Assembly (NCBI GenBank): GCA_023128935.1
Contig: JAGMDA010000001.1
Span: forward strand, 1-60,160
DNA: 60,160 nucleotides
Source of the DNA: Candidatus Eiseniibacteriota bacterium
Lineage (GTDB): Bacteria; Eisenbacteria; RBG-16-71-46; CAIMUX01; WJJG01
Direction: 5' to 3'
The first letter of the stretch is position 1. Every line of letters starts with the position of its first letter. A model generated the notes under the pieces. The model searched no databases and was not told where the DNA came from. It saw only the letters and a program-made list of their open reading frames with translations. Shown piece by piece: positions 1 through 7,159 of the stretch. Position numbers and translations under genes: made by a program.

Positions 1-1172
1 TCTACGGCGGGGCGGCAGGCGGGGGAAAGAGCTCAGCTCTCCTGATGGCGGCTTTGCAGTATGTTCACATCCCAGGATACGCGGCGCTTCTCCTTCGGCG
101 AACCTACACCGACCTGACACTGCCCGATTCTTTGATGTCACGAGCACGGGGCTGGCTACAGGGCACGGGAGCGAAGTGGGTCGAGCGGGAGAAGACGTGG
201 AGGTTTCCCTCCGGAGCGACTCTGAGCTTCGGGTACCTGCAGCGTGAAGGCGACCGATATCGCTATCAGTCTGCGGCGTTTCAGTTCATCGGCTTCGACG
301 AGCTGACACAATTCCCCGAAATCTCCTATACTTATCTCTTCAGCCGGTTGCGGCGACTGAAGGGCTTCAACGTGCCGGTGAGGATGCGCTCGGCGTCCAA
401 CCCAGGGAACATCGGACACGAGTGGGTTCGGCAGCGCTTCCTGATCGAGGGGAAGAGCAAAGGCCGAATCTTCATTCCCGCAAGGCTAGACGACAACCCT
501 TACTTGGATCGGGCGGAGTACGTCAAGAGCCTCATGGAGCTCGACCCGATCACCAGAGCACAGTTGCTGGACGGCGACTGGACTGCTCGGCAGGTGGGCG
601 GCTTCTTCCCCCGTGAATGCTTTGGTCTCCTAGCCAAGGCACCTCGAAGGTGGGAGGCGATTGTTCGCTTCTGGGACTTAGCAGCTTCCGCACCGAAGCC
701 AGGGAAAGACCCCGACCGGACGTGCGGCTACTTGGTTAGCGTCGACAAGAAGGGAATCTTCACGATCCACCACGTTGTTCGCATGAGAGGCGTGCCAGCA
801 GCGGTGGAGGCGGTGGTTGCGCAGACTGCGACGATGGATGGACGAGAAGTCCCCATCCGCATGGAACAAGAGCCTGGGGCGTCGGGCAAGTCGTTGATTG
901 ACGCCTACCGGCGTCGGGTGCTGCGGGGCTACAACTTTCGGGGGATACCGAGTGTCGGCAACAAGGTCGTCCGAGCCGGACCGGTCTCGTCGGAGGTTGA
1001 CGCAGGGAACGTGAGGATGTTGCTTGCCCCGTGGACGTCTGAGGTGCTAGATGCTTTGGAGGCCTTCCCTCACGGAGCTCACGACGACGACGCCGATGCC
1101 CTGAGCGGGGCGTATAACTGGTTGAGCACGAAAGGCCAGCCAGCGATAGTGGTCGAGGATTTCTACCTGTAG
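1..1172 (+). CDS. terL: Terminase large subunit (main part; gene crosses the window origin)
   Basis: ATP-driven DNA packaging motor and headful or cos nuclease that docks on the portal. Codons run from base 3, with the first codon completed by base 60160. Walker A (GGAAGGGKS) lies at bases 6-32, followed by an LRRTY segment typical of the family and a Walker B-like FIGFDELTQ near base 290. The C-terminal RNase H-like nuclease shows FWDLAAS (near 670) and HDDDADA (near 1081). With the 60004-60160 part the protein is 442 residues, normal for the family. The stop is followed after 9 bases by a small gene. Identity is very secure. The circular join is an inference from reading frame. Confidence 0.96.
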   Translation, partial: YGGAAGGGKSSALLMAALQYVHIPGYAALLLRRTYTDLTLPDSLMSRARGWLQGTGAKWVEREKTWRFPSGATLSFGYLQREGDRYRYQSAAFQFIGFDELTQFPEISYTYLFSRLRRLKGFNVPVRMRSASNPGNIGHEWVRQRFLIEGKSKGRIFIPARLDDNPYLDRAEYVKSLMELDPITRAQLLDGDWTARQVGGFFPRECFGLLAKAPRRWEAIVRFWDLAASAPKPGKDPDRTCGYLVSVDKKGIFTIHHVVRMRGVPAAVEAVVAQTATMDGREVPIRMEQEPGASGKSLIDAYRRRVLRGYNFRGIPSVGNKVVRAGPVSSEVDAGNVRMLLAPWTSEVLDALEAFPHGAHDDDADALSGAYNWLSTKGQPAIVVEDFYL

Positions 1173-1181
1173 GAGGGGAAG

Positions 1182-1415
1182 ATGCGAGTCGTGTACGGCA
1201 ACGGGGCTTACTGTGACGTATCGTGGAATCCGGAAGGGCTTGAGGGAGGCCATGCGGAAGACGTAATTTGGCTTCGGATCAAGCCGGAGAAAGAGCCTGA
1301 GATAAGCCTCTACATGACCGTCATTGAAGCAGCGGATATGGCCTCTCTGTTGGCTGATTCTGTCGGCGATTCCCTGGCTGGTTCTGTAGGCGAAAGACGT
1401 GACTACGTCGTCTAG
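1182..1415 (+). CDS. Hypothetical protein, 77 aa
   Basis: Small acidic protein directly behind terL, with a good Shine-Dalgarno (AGGAGGGGAAG) before its ATG. No family recognised. Its last codons overlap the GACGT/ACGTC inverted repeat at 1396-1409, and its stop lies right at the start of the 1414-1453 promoter. The 3' end therefore doubles as control DNA. Confidence 0.7.
   Translation: MRVVYGNGAYCDVSWNPEGLEGGHAEDVIWLRIKPEKEPEISLYMTVIEAADMASLLADSVGDSLAGSVGERRDYVV
1396..1409. promoter_or_regulatory. Inverted repeat, operator-like (copy 1 of 3)
   Basis: GACGTGACTACGTC: perfect 5-bp arms around GACT, ending 5 bp before the 1414 promoter element. Near-identical copies lie at 59696-59709 and 59750-59763, all close to terminase genes. 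Likely a protein-binding site; function is inferred. Confidence 0.5.
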
Positions 1416-1453
1416 GGACAAACGTTGACACGAAGAAGCAGAGCAGCTTTAAT
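1414..1453 (+). promoter_or_regulatory. Phage promoter, conserved family (P1)
   Basis: AGGGACAAACG upstream element, TTGACA at 1425-1430, 17-bp spacer, TTTAAT at 1448-1453. The spacer differs from other copies (no CTGCAG). It should drive the genes from 1504 to about 9633. Confidence 0.8.
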
Positions 1454-1503
1454 CCGGTCGTCTGCACAAGTTGCAAACAAATAGACGAATTGGGGGGAGA
1501 TTG

Positions 1504-1740
1504 ATGGAGAAGGTAGAGCGAGTGATGTACAAGGCGGGAGTGATGTTGGGTGCGGTGACAGACTTCTTGATCGAGTCGGCGGTAGGCTTCGTGGGCCTGG
1601 TCTTCGACCTGGTCTTCAGCATCTTCAGCTTCTTCCTGGGCCTGCTGTTCGGGGCGATCAGCCTGGCGTTGAGCCTGATCTTTGGGGACGACGATGGCTA
1701 CTACTGCCTGAATTTCAGGGAGGACGGGGACGATGGCTGA
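1504..1740 (+). CDS. Small membrane protein, possible holin
   Basis: 78 residues with a long hydrophobic stretch rich in F, L, V and G (roughly residues 15-58), enough for two membrane segments, and a short acidic tail. The start at 1504 is chosen because GGGGGGAG sits just upstream; an earlier in-frame ATG at 1471 has no ribosome site. First gene behind promoter P1. The stop overlaps the next start. A holin role is possible from size and topology but nothing proves it. Confidence 0.7.
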   Translation: MEKVERVMYKAGVMLGAVTDFLIESAVGFVGLVFDLVFSIFSFFLGLLFGAISLALSLIFGDDDGYYCLNFREDGDDG

Positions 1741-2005
1741 GGAAACCTTCGTTGTTCAGCTAGAGGACGGGCGGGTGGCGCTATGCGAGAAGATCGTTAG
1801 TCAGCCCTACCAGGACTGCGAATCTCACGCCGGACTGGTGGAGAACCTGGAGCCTGACACGATCTACCTGGGCATCGAGCGCGACGAGGAAACGGGAGCG
1901 GTATTCTTCCTGAGACCGGACGAGGCCATGGCTATCGTCTGGATCTTGAGCGGGGCGCTCTGGAGTGCACGGATGAAAGAGGATGAGGAGGGGACTGATG
2001 ACTGA
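1733..2005 (+). CDS. Hypothetical acidic protein, 90 aa
   Basis: Start overlaps the end of the membrane-protein gene by 8 bases, which suggests translational coupling. It is strongly acidic at the C terminus (KEDEEGTDD), with a predicted compact N-terminal domain. No family recognised. The stop overlaps the start of the metallopeptidase-like gene at 1998. Confidence 0.7.
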   Translation: MAEETFVVQLEDGRVALCEKIVSQPYQDCESHAGLVENLEPDTIYLGIERDEETGAVFFLRPDEAMAIVWILSGALWSARMKEDEEGTDD

Positions 2006-2645
2006 GAGCACACAAGCACAGGCGCAGGAGGTATCCCGATTGTTGGGCATCATCCTGAAGCAAGTCGTTCAGGTGGTCAAGAACGGTCTTCGGGAGCTTG
2101 GCTGGTGGATTCATGAGAAGGTCACTCTGCTGAGTTGGGCCTTTCTGCGAATCTTCGATAAGAGCACGGTTGACGGAGTCATCCTCGTGGACTGGGTGCT
2201 TGAACAGCGGCCATTTACGCCGGAGGCGAAGACGTGGCTACGTACCTTCGTTCGGGCGGATGTGGGGAATCTTGGGAAGCAGACCGGTGGCGGGTGGTTC
2301 TACCCTGCACTTGGGCGAGTCTTCTGCTACACCGGCCAACACGAGGCGATGCTGCACGAACTGGCGCATGCCTGGTATCAGCCCCGGAAACCACGACTCC
2401 GCAAGCAGATGCTAGCGGCTACGCTACGAGCGGCGGGCGACACGACGGTGCGCTACCAGGGAGCCTGCAAGTTGGCCCATGGCTACGTCTACGGGGTTGG
2501 ACGGTGGGATGGCTTGATGGACGACGAGAACCACTGGGAGATGTTCGCCGGATTTGCGTCCTACTGCATGGGTAACCTTGAGGTGCTTCCTCCGTACCTT
2601 CGCAAGCTGTACGTGGGCTTGTTCTACGACTGGAGGGCTTCATGA
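1998..2645 (+). CDS. Putative zinc metallopeptidase-like protein (HELAH)
   Basis: 215 residues from the ATG at 1998, preceded by GAGGAGGGGACTG; this start gives a short overlap with the upstream stop. The motif HEAMLHELAHAW carries an HExxH zinc site, and a later NHWEMFAGF offers a possible glutamate third ligand, as in gluzincin or SprT-like minimal peptidases. The N-terminal third is amphipathic helix. Substrate unknown; it may equally be a non-catalytic zinc fold. One of several HExxH genes in this phage. The stop overlaps the next ATG. Confidence 0.65.
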   Translation: MTESTQAQAQEVSRLLGIILKQVVQVVKNGLRELGWWIHEKVTLLSWAFLRIFDKSTVDGVILVDWVLEQRPFTPEAKTWLRTFVRADVGNLGKQTGGGWFYPALGRVFCYTGQHEAMLHELAHAWYQPRKPRLRKQMLAATLRAAGDTTVRYQGACKLAHGYVYGVGRWDGLMDDENHWEMFAGFASYCMGNLEVLPPYLRKLYVGLFYDWRAS

Positions 2646-2941
2646 ACAACGGGAGTCTTGAGCTTCTCAAAGAGGCTATGCTTCTGGTCTGCAACGGCCA
2701 AGAAGAGGAAGCGGCGTTGATGGTCGCCTGTCCTCCGCGGCACGCCGTAGCTATGGCGGCGGACGGACTGAACGTTCGTCGACAGCCAAAAGCGGACGCG
2801 GAGAAGGTCGGTGTCCTGGAGTCCGGCACGATGGTCTCCATTTGGGGTAACGTCATCGGGGCGAACAGAGTCTGGACGTTCGTCATCGACCGAGAAGTGA
2901 TTGGCTGGACAGCGACCGAGTACCTGACACTGGGATACTGA
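2642..2941 (+). CDS. SH3b-domain protein, 99 aa
   Basis: The C-terminal 60 residues fit a bacterial SH3 (SH3b) domain: a GLNVRRQP opening, GVLESGTMVSIWG, and a closing GWTATEYLT strand. Such domains usually bind cell-wall peptide or mediate protein contacts. The N-terminal 35 residues are helical. ATGA overlap with the HELAH gene suggests the pair is made together. No catalytic domain is present, so it is not an endolysin by itself. Confidence 0.7.
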   Translation: MNNGSLELLKEAMLLVCNGQEEEAALMVACPPRHAVAMAADGLNVRRQPKADAEKVGVLESGTMVSIWGNVIGANRVWTFVIDREVIGWTATEYLTLGY

Positions 2942-2953
2942 GGGAGTAGAGGA

Positions 2954-3226
2954 ATGGCGGACAAAGTTAGGACTGGCGGGACGAAAGGTAGGGCTTACGC
3001 GAAGTGGTTTGCTTGGTTCAGGGAGCGACAGGCGGACTGCTGGACCGGCGGACGCAACGAGAAGAAGCAGGCGAAGACTTGCGCAACGTGCGGAGAGCCA
3101 ATTCGGGTAGGCGAACTGCTGATGGTGAAGATTGTCCACGTGGGGAAGCGCAAAGGCGGCTTGCCCAAGCGGAGGACGAGGTGGGAGTACTGGCACAGAG
3201 AGTGCTGGAACAAGACCTGGAGATAG
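2954..3226 (+). CDS. Small zinc-finger protein
   Basis: 90 residues, very basic. CATC near residue 43 and WHRECW near residue 84 form a Cx2C...Hx2C set that could bind one zinc, as in PARP or LIM-like treble clefts. It lies six bases ahead of the portal gene. It may bind DNA near the packaging machine, but this is a guess from charge and place. Confidence 0.65.
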   Translation: MADKVRTGGTKGRAYAKWFAWFRERQADCWTGGRNEKKQAKTCATCGEPIRVGELLMVKIVHVGKRKGGLPKRRTRWEYWHRECWNKTWR

Positions 3227-3232
3227 AAAAGA

Positions 3233-4696
3233 ATGAAACTTTGGGACAAGATAGTCGCAGCGATGGGTGCGATGGTGAAGTCTTGGGTAGGCGGGCCCCA
3301 GCTTTGGCTGGATGACGACCTCACTGCCCAGGAGAAGGAGCGGCGGTCCTTCTACGACAAGGCTTGGACTTACTACCGAGGCCACCACAAACAGCCACTG
3401 AAGGTGCTGGCTGGCCAGCCCAACGACAACGTCATCCTGAACTACTCTCGCCGAGTAGTCGATAAGGGTGTCGCCTTCCTCTTTGGCAAACAGCTCATCT
3501 GGGAGCTTCCCCTGCAGACGGAGCAGCCAAAGAAGCCGGGCGAGGACGGAGAAGAGACCGAGTCCCCCGCAGAACTGGCGCTTCAGGACCTTTGGAAGTC
3601 TGAGGAGCAGATGATGATTTTCCTCACGGACCTGGCGACAACCGGAGGCGTTTGCGGTACTTTCTACCTTCAGATCGTCGTCAAACATGACGAAACTCTC
3701 CGACTAGTAGCTCTCGATCCTTATCTGGTTCTTCCCAAGTTCAACCCCGACGACGTCGAGGACGTGTGGGCCTACCACCTTCGCTGGCGGGCAGGCGACA
3801 CAGCTCGGCGGCAGATTTGGCTACGGGATACCTTGCTGAACGAGGACACCGACACGGAAGAGCCGGATGAAGAAGGCTACTGGACCTACTGGACCGAAGA
3901 GAAAGACGGCAGGGGAGTCTGGCGGCTAGTGGTCGAAGCGCAAGAATGGCCTTACCCGTTCGCCCCGTTCATTCACGGCAAGAACCTCCCGAATCCTCAC
4001 TCCTTCTACGGGAGGAGCGACCTGGAGGACGCCGACCTCAACGACACGATCAACTTCGTGGCAGGGAACACCAACCGACTGATCCGCAAGTGTGCCCATC
4101 CGCTCATCTGGGGCTACGGCTTCCAGCGAGGCGAGATGCGGGTCTCCCCTGGTTCAGCAGTCGTCTCTACAAATCCGGACGCGAACCTTGAGGTTCTCCA
4201 GCAGATTGGCGAGGTGAAAGTCGCCTCGACCTTCCTGGACCGGATGATAAGCGCTTATTCCCAGGTTACCTGCACGCCGGACCTTGACCCCGCAAACATG
4301 CGACTGGGAGCGGCCTCCGGCTTTGCCCTGCGGGTGCTCTACGGGGACTTGACGGAGAAGACCGGACTGAAGCGATCGAGCTACGGAGCGGCTCTCATCG
4401 AGACCATGCGTCGGTGTGCTTTCATCCTGGGCTTCGGCGAGGACCATCGGGTCAAGCTCACCTGGGAAGACCCTCTCCCCGTGGACGAGCGGGAGGAAGT
4501 GGAAGGCCTGGGGTTTGACGCCAGCCAGAAACTAGTCAGCAAAGAAACCCTAGCGACGAAACGTGGCTACGACTGGGAGGTAGAGCAGAAACGTCAAGAG
4601 AATGAGGGGAAAGGCGACGACAACATCGGTCTTGCCCTTCTTGACGCCTTCGAGACGGGACACCGTGGCGTCACTGATCAAGAAGACGAAGACTAA
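3233..4696 (+). CDS. Portal protein (SPP1 gp6-like)
   Basis: 487 residues, the usual size for the SPP1 gp6/DUF1073-related portal family. It forms the dodecameric DNA entry ring at the capsid vertex. Family-like stretches include the early RSFYDKAWTYYRGHH, the RSDLEDADLNDTIN region and a helical, acidic C terminus. Position between terL and the MuF head gene is the standard order. The last ~40 residues are charged, as expected for the crown. Confidence 0.93.
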   Translation: MKLWDKIVAAMGAMVKSWVGGPQLWLDDDLTAQEKERRSFYDKAWTYYRGHHKQPLKVLAGQPNDNVILNYSRRVVDKGVAFLFGKQLIWELPLQTEQPKKPGEDGEETESPAELALQDLWKSEEQMMIFLTDLATTGGVCGTFYLQIVVKHDETLRLVALDPYLVLPKFNPDDVEDVWAYHLRWRAGDTARRQIWLRDTLLNEDTDTEEPDEEGYWTYWTEEKDGRGVWRLVVEAQEWPYPFAPFIHGKNLPNPHSFYGRSDLEDADLNDTINFVAGNTNRLIRKCAHPLIWGYGFQRGEMRVSPGSAVVSTNPDANLEVLQQIGEVKVASTFLDRMISAYSQVTCTPDLDPANMRLGAASGFALRVLYGDLTEKTGLKRSSYGAALIETMRRCAFILGFGEDHRVKLTWEDPLPVDEREEVEGLGFDASQKLVSKETLATKRGYDWEVEQKRQENEGKGDDNIGLALLDAFETGHRGVTDQEDED

Positions 4697-4701
4697 GCTA
4701 G

Positions 4702-6960
4702 ATGCCTACCGCAGATCAGCAGGCAGCGGCGTTCAAGCAGGAGCTTCTTCGCTCTACGCGGGACGTTGAGCGCCAGATGGCCCAAGAGTGGGCGACGGCG
4801 TGGAAGGCTATCGGGGAGCGGATCGACGAAGCGACCGCCAGGATAGCCGACGACCAGGCGAAACTGGAGGAACTCAAGCGCTCTCTGATGGGAGTGCGGG
4901 GGGACCGAAGAACCGAGGTCGAAGCCACAATTGCTCGCCTGGAGACGTCTTTGCCTGGTTTGCGGGCAGCCGTTGTTCGGGACCAGGAATGGCAGGACGA
5001 GATTGCCGTAGAGATAGCCCAACTATCCGGTCAGATGGCGGCGTGGGAGGAAGATGCTCAGCAACGCCTCGTCGAGCTTGCCCAAGAGCACGGAGTTGCG
5101 CTAGGTTTGGCGGGCTGGCGGGACAGAGCTAACAACCTGCGTTACGAAGTAGCGGCAAAGACGCACGGCGTCATGGATGTCGTTTGGGGCCCGCACAAGG
5201 TTGGAGTACCTGGCAAAGGTGAGTGGGCGATCGCCAAGAAGCAGGGACTCTACACAACTACCGCCAACGGTCAGCGACTATATGCTCAGGAGCGGGCCGA
5301 CGCCGAAGAACTCATCTCATACCTCAAAGCAGGCGGCGAGTATGGGACCCCGGAGTTTTCCCGATTGTTGGGCTATACTGAAGGGGAAATCCAAGAGTAT
5401 CAGGCATTTCTTCATGCGCAGAAGATGGCGGCAGTAGGGAGCGCGGTCGGTTGGGGCAGACCGAGCATGAAGGCGATCGAGCATCTCGTCGGGCGCACAA
5501 TGGACGGAGGCATTCTGGCCAAGCGGTTCGAGCGACTAGGTGAGAAGACCTGGGCCGGCATGCGGTCGGAGTTGGTGAAGGGCATGGCGCTCGGCCAAAA
5601 TCCCCGAACAGTAGCCAGAGCCATGCAGGTGAAGTTCGGTCGCGGTCTGACCGAAAATCTCGTACTTGCTCGGACGGAGATGATTCACTCCTACCGCCAA
5701 GCGTCCTTGATGACCTACCGAGAGAACGAAGACGTCGTCCAAGGCTACCGGTGGTGCGCAGAATTGGGGCCCCGGACGTGTCAGGCCTGCATTTCTCTGC
5801 ACGGGACCGAGTTCACCCTCCATAACGCAGAACGCTCGATACGCAAGAGAGAACAGGAGCTGAGCGGCGAAGAACGCGAAGCTGTCGCGGGTGGCATGAT
5901 GACCGGCGGGACAGCCGGAATGGACGCCGTGCCGAGTTCCTGGGCCAGGGAAGGGCTTGAAGCCGCATCGGACGCCAACCACAACGAGACCCCGTGGGAG
6001 TGGTTCGACAGGCAGAAGTACGCGAAGCAGATTGAGCTTGTTGATCCCGTTGTCCTGGCGGGGCTTCGGGGCGGTGCTGTTCAGAAAAGTCAGCTCTTCA
6101 AGCGAGTAGACGGTAAGCTTGTGCCCCGTACTCTGGGAGAATTTAGCAACAGCACGAGGCTCAAGGAGATCTATGCCGCTGAGCAGCAACGCCGGAAAGA
6201 AGACCCTCTGTGGTGGAGAACGCGGTGCGACCTGGGCAGGGCAAACGCGGTTGTCGGGCGGGAAATGAGGTTCAGAACGGGCCAACCTTTCGAGTCCGCC
6301 TGGTCCGGAGAAACGATCGTGAAGATGGCGGGAAGCTACGCTGGCATGAAGGCGTGGGACTGCGACATCTACATTTCAAAGAGCACCGCCGATTTCGAGA
6401 GGCCTGATCCGCCTCAACGGATAGGAAAGTACAGCATCAAGGGGAAACCGCCTAAGTCCAGGGAGGAGAAAGAGGCCAAGTATATCTCGGTGATGATCCA
6501 CGAGCTGATGCACTCCTACACAAAAGGCACAAGCCCTACTGCGTACAGCTCGAATATTGACTGGGAGGAGGGGACAGTCGAGGCGATGATGAGAGTCCTT
6601 CGGCCCACTGTTGTCCGGGACACGGGAATGGGCGCTCACATCTCAGACGCGGCTTGGCGGGCCAAAGATAAGAGCAACGGCTATAACAGATATATTCGGG
6701 GACTAGAGGCGATAAGGAAGAGGCAAAACGTCAGCCGAGCCAACTTCTACGGGACTCTCTTCAGTACCCGCTTGCCGGATCGCCGATGGGAGGCATTCAA
6801 GTTCGACCCTGGACGCGTAAAAGCCCTAGCGGCCAAGAGACAAGAAAGTCTTGACTTGATAGGGGTGGAGGCGGAGAAGTACGACAGGAGGGGTAACCCG
6901 ACGTCCCGGATGTTCTGGGGCATGGAAGACCTTGAAGACGCTTTGGCGGGGGAGTGGTGA
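4702..6960 (+). CDS. MuF-type minor head protein with C-terminal HELMH peptidase-like domain
   Basis: 752 residues. The first ~130 are coiled coil. Residues ~320-375 hold the MuF/SPP1 gp7 signature (ARTEMIHSY, then WCAELGPRTCQACISLHG), which usually sits inside the capsid near the portal. The extra C-terminal part carries HELMHSY at ~600 followed by WEEGTVEAM, an HExxH-plus-glutamate arrangement of zinc peptidases. MuF proteins with toxin-like tails are known from polymorphic-toxin surveys. Here the tail could be an injected effector or a head-maturation peptidase. It is paralogous to the first half of the 7156 protein. The MuF call is firm; enzyme activity is inferred. Confidence 0.88.
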   Translation: MPTADQQAAAFKQELLRSTRDVERQMAQEWATAWKAIGERIDEATARIADDQAKLEELKRSLMGVRGDRRTEVEATIARLETSLPGLRAAVVRDQEWQDEIAVEIAQLSGQMAAWEEDAQQRLVELAQEHGVALGLAGWRDRANNLRYEVAAKTHGVMDVVWGPHKVGVPGKGEWAIAKKQGLYTTTANGQRLYAQERADAEELISYLKAGGEYGTPEFSRLLGYTEGEIQEYQAFLHAQKMAAVGSAVGWGRPSMKAIEHLVGRTMDGGILAKRFERLGEKTWAGMRSELVKGMALGQNPRTVARAMQVKFGRGLTENLVLARTEMIHSYRQASLMTYRENEDVVQGYRWCAELGPRTCQACISLHGTEFTLHNAERSIRKREQELSGEEREAVAGGMMTGGTAGMDAVPSSWAREGLEAASDANHNETPWEWFDRQKYAKQIELVDPVVLAGLRGGAVQKSQLFKRVDGKLVPRTLGEFSNSTRLKEIYAAEQQRRKEDPLWWRTRCDLGRANAVVGREMRFRTGQPFESAWSGETIVKMAGSYAGMKAWDCDIYISKSTADFERPDPPQRIGKYSIKGKPPKSREEKEAKYISVMIHELMHSYTKGTSPTAYSSNIDWEEGTVEAMMRVLRPTVVRDTGMGAHISDAAWRAKDKSNGYNRYIRGLEAIRKRQNVSRANFYGTLFSTRLPDRRWEAFKFDPGRVKALAAKRQESLDLIGVEAEKYDRRGNPTSRMFWGMEDLEDALAGEW

Positions 6961-6961
6961 G

Positions 6962-7159
6962 ATGGAACGCAGACAGTTGCTTCGAGACATCTTGGCGCTG
7001 GTGGACGCCAGCTCTAGGGCAAAGGCGCAGAAGGTTCTGTCTCGGCAGGAGCGTTGGATGGAGAAGTATCCGGACGACACCGAGATTGAGGACTGGGGAG
7101 AGATGCTGGCCATGCTGGTTGCTGCTTATCGTTCGATGAGACGGGAGAAACTCTCATGA
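6962..7159 (+). CDS. Small WGEML-motif paralogue, copy 1
   Basis: 65 residues starting at the ATG at 6962, one base after the MuF gene stop. It shows RDIL near the N terminus, RWMEKYPDD in the middle and DWGEMLAML near the end. The same pattern recurs in the genes at 9397 and 46412. It sits between two HExxH genes and overlaps the second by ATGA. Helical and charged; possibly an adaptor or inhibitor for the neighbouring peptidase-like proteins, which is inference only. Confidence 0.7.
   Translation: MERRQLLRDILALVDASSRAKAQKVLSRQERWMEKYPDDTEIEDWGEMLAMLVAAYRSMRREKLS

Noticed and set aside
1-7. TCTACGG at both window ends as terminal redundancy
   Set aside because: Seven bases is too short, and removing it breaks the terL frame.
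1471-1503. Upstream start for the 1504 membrane gene
   Set aside because: No ribosome site and too close to the promoter start point.
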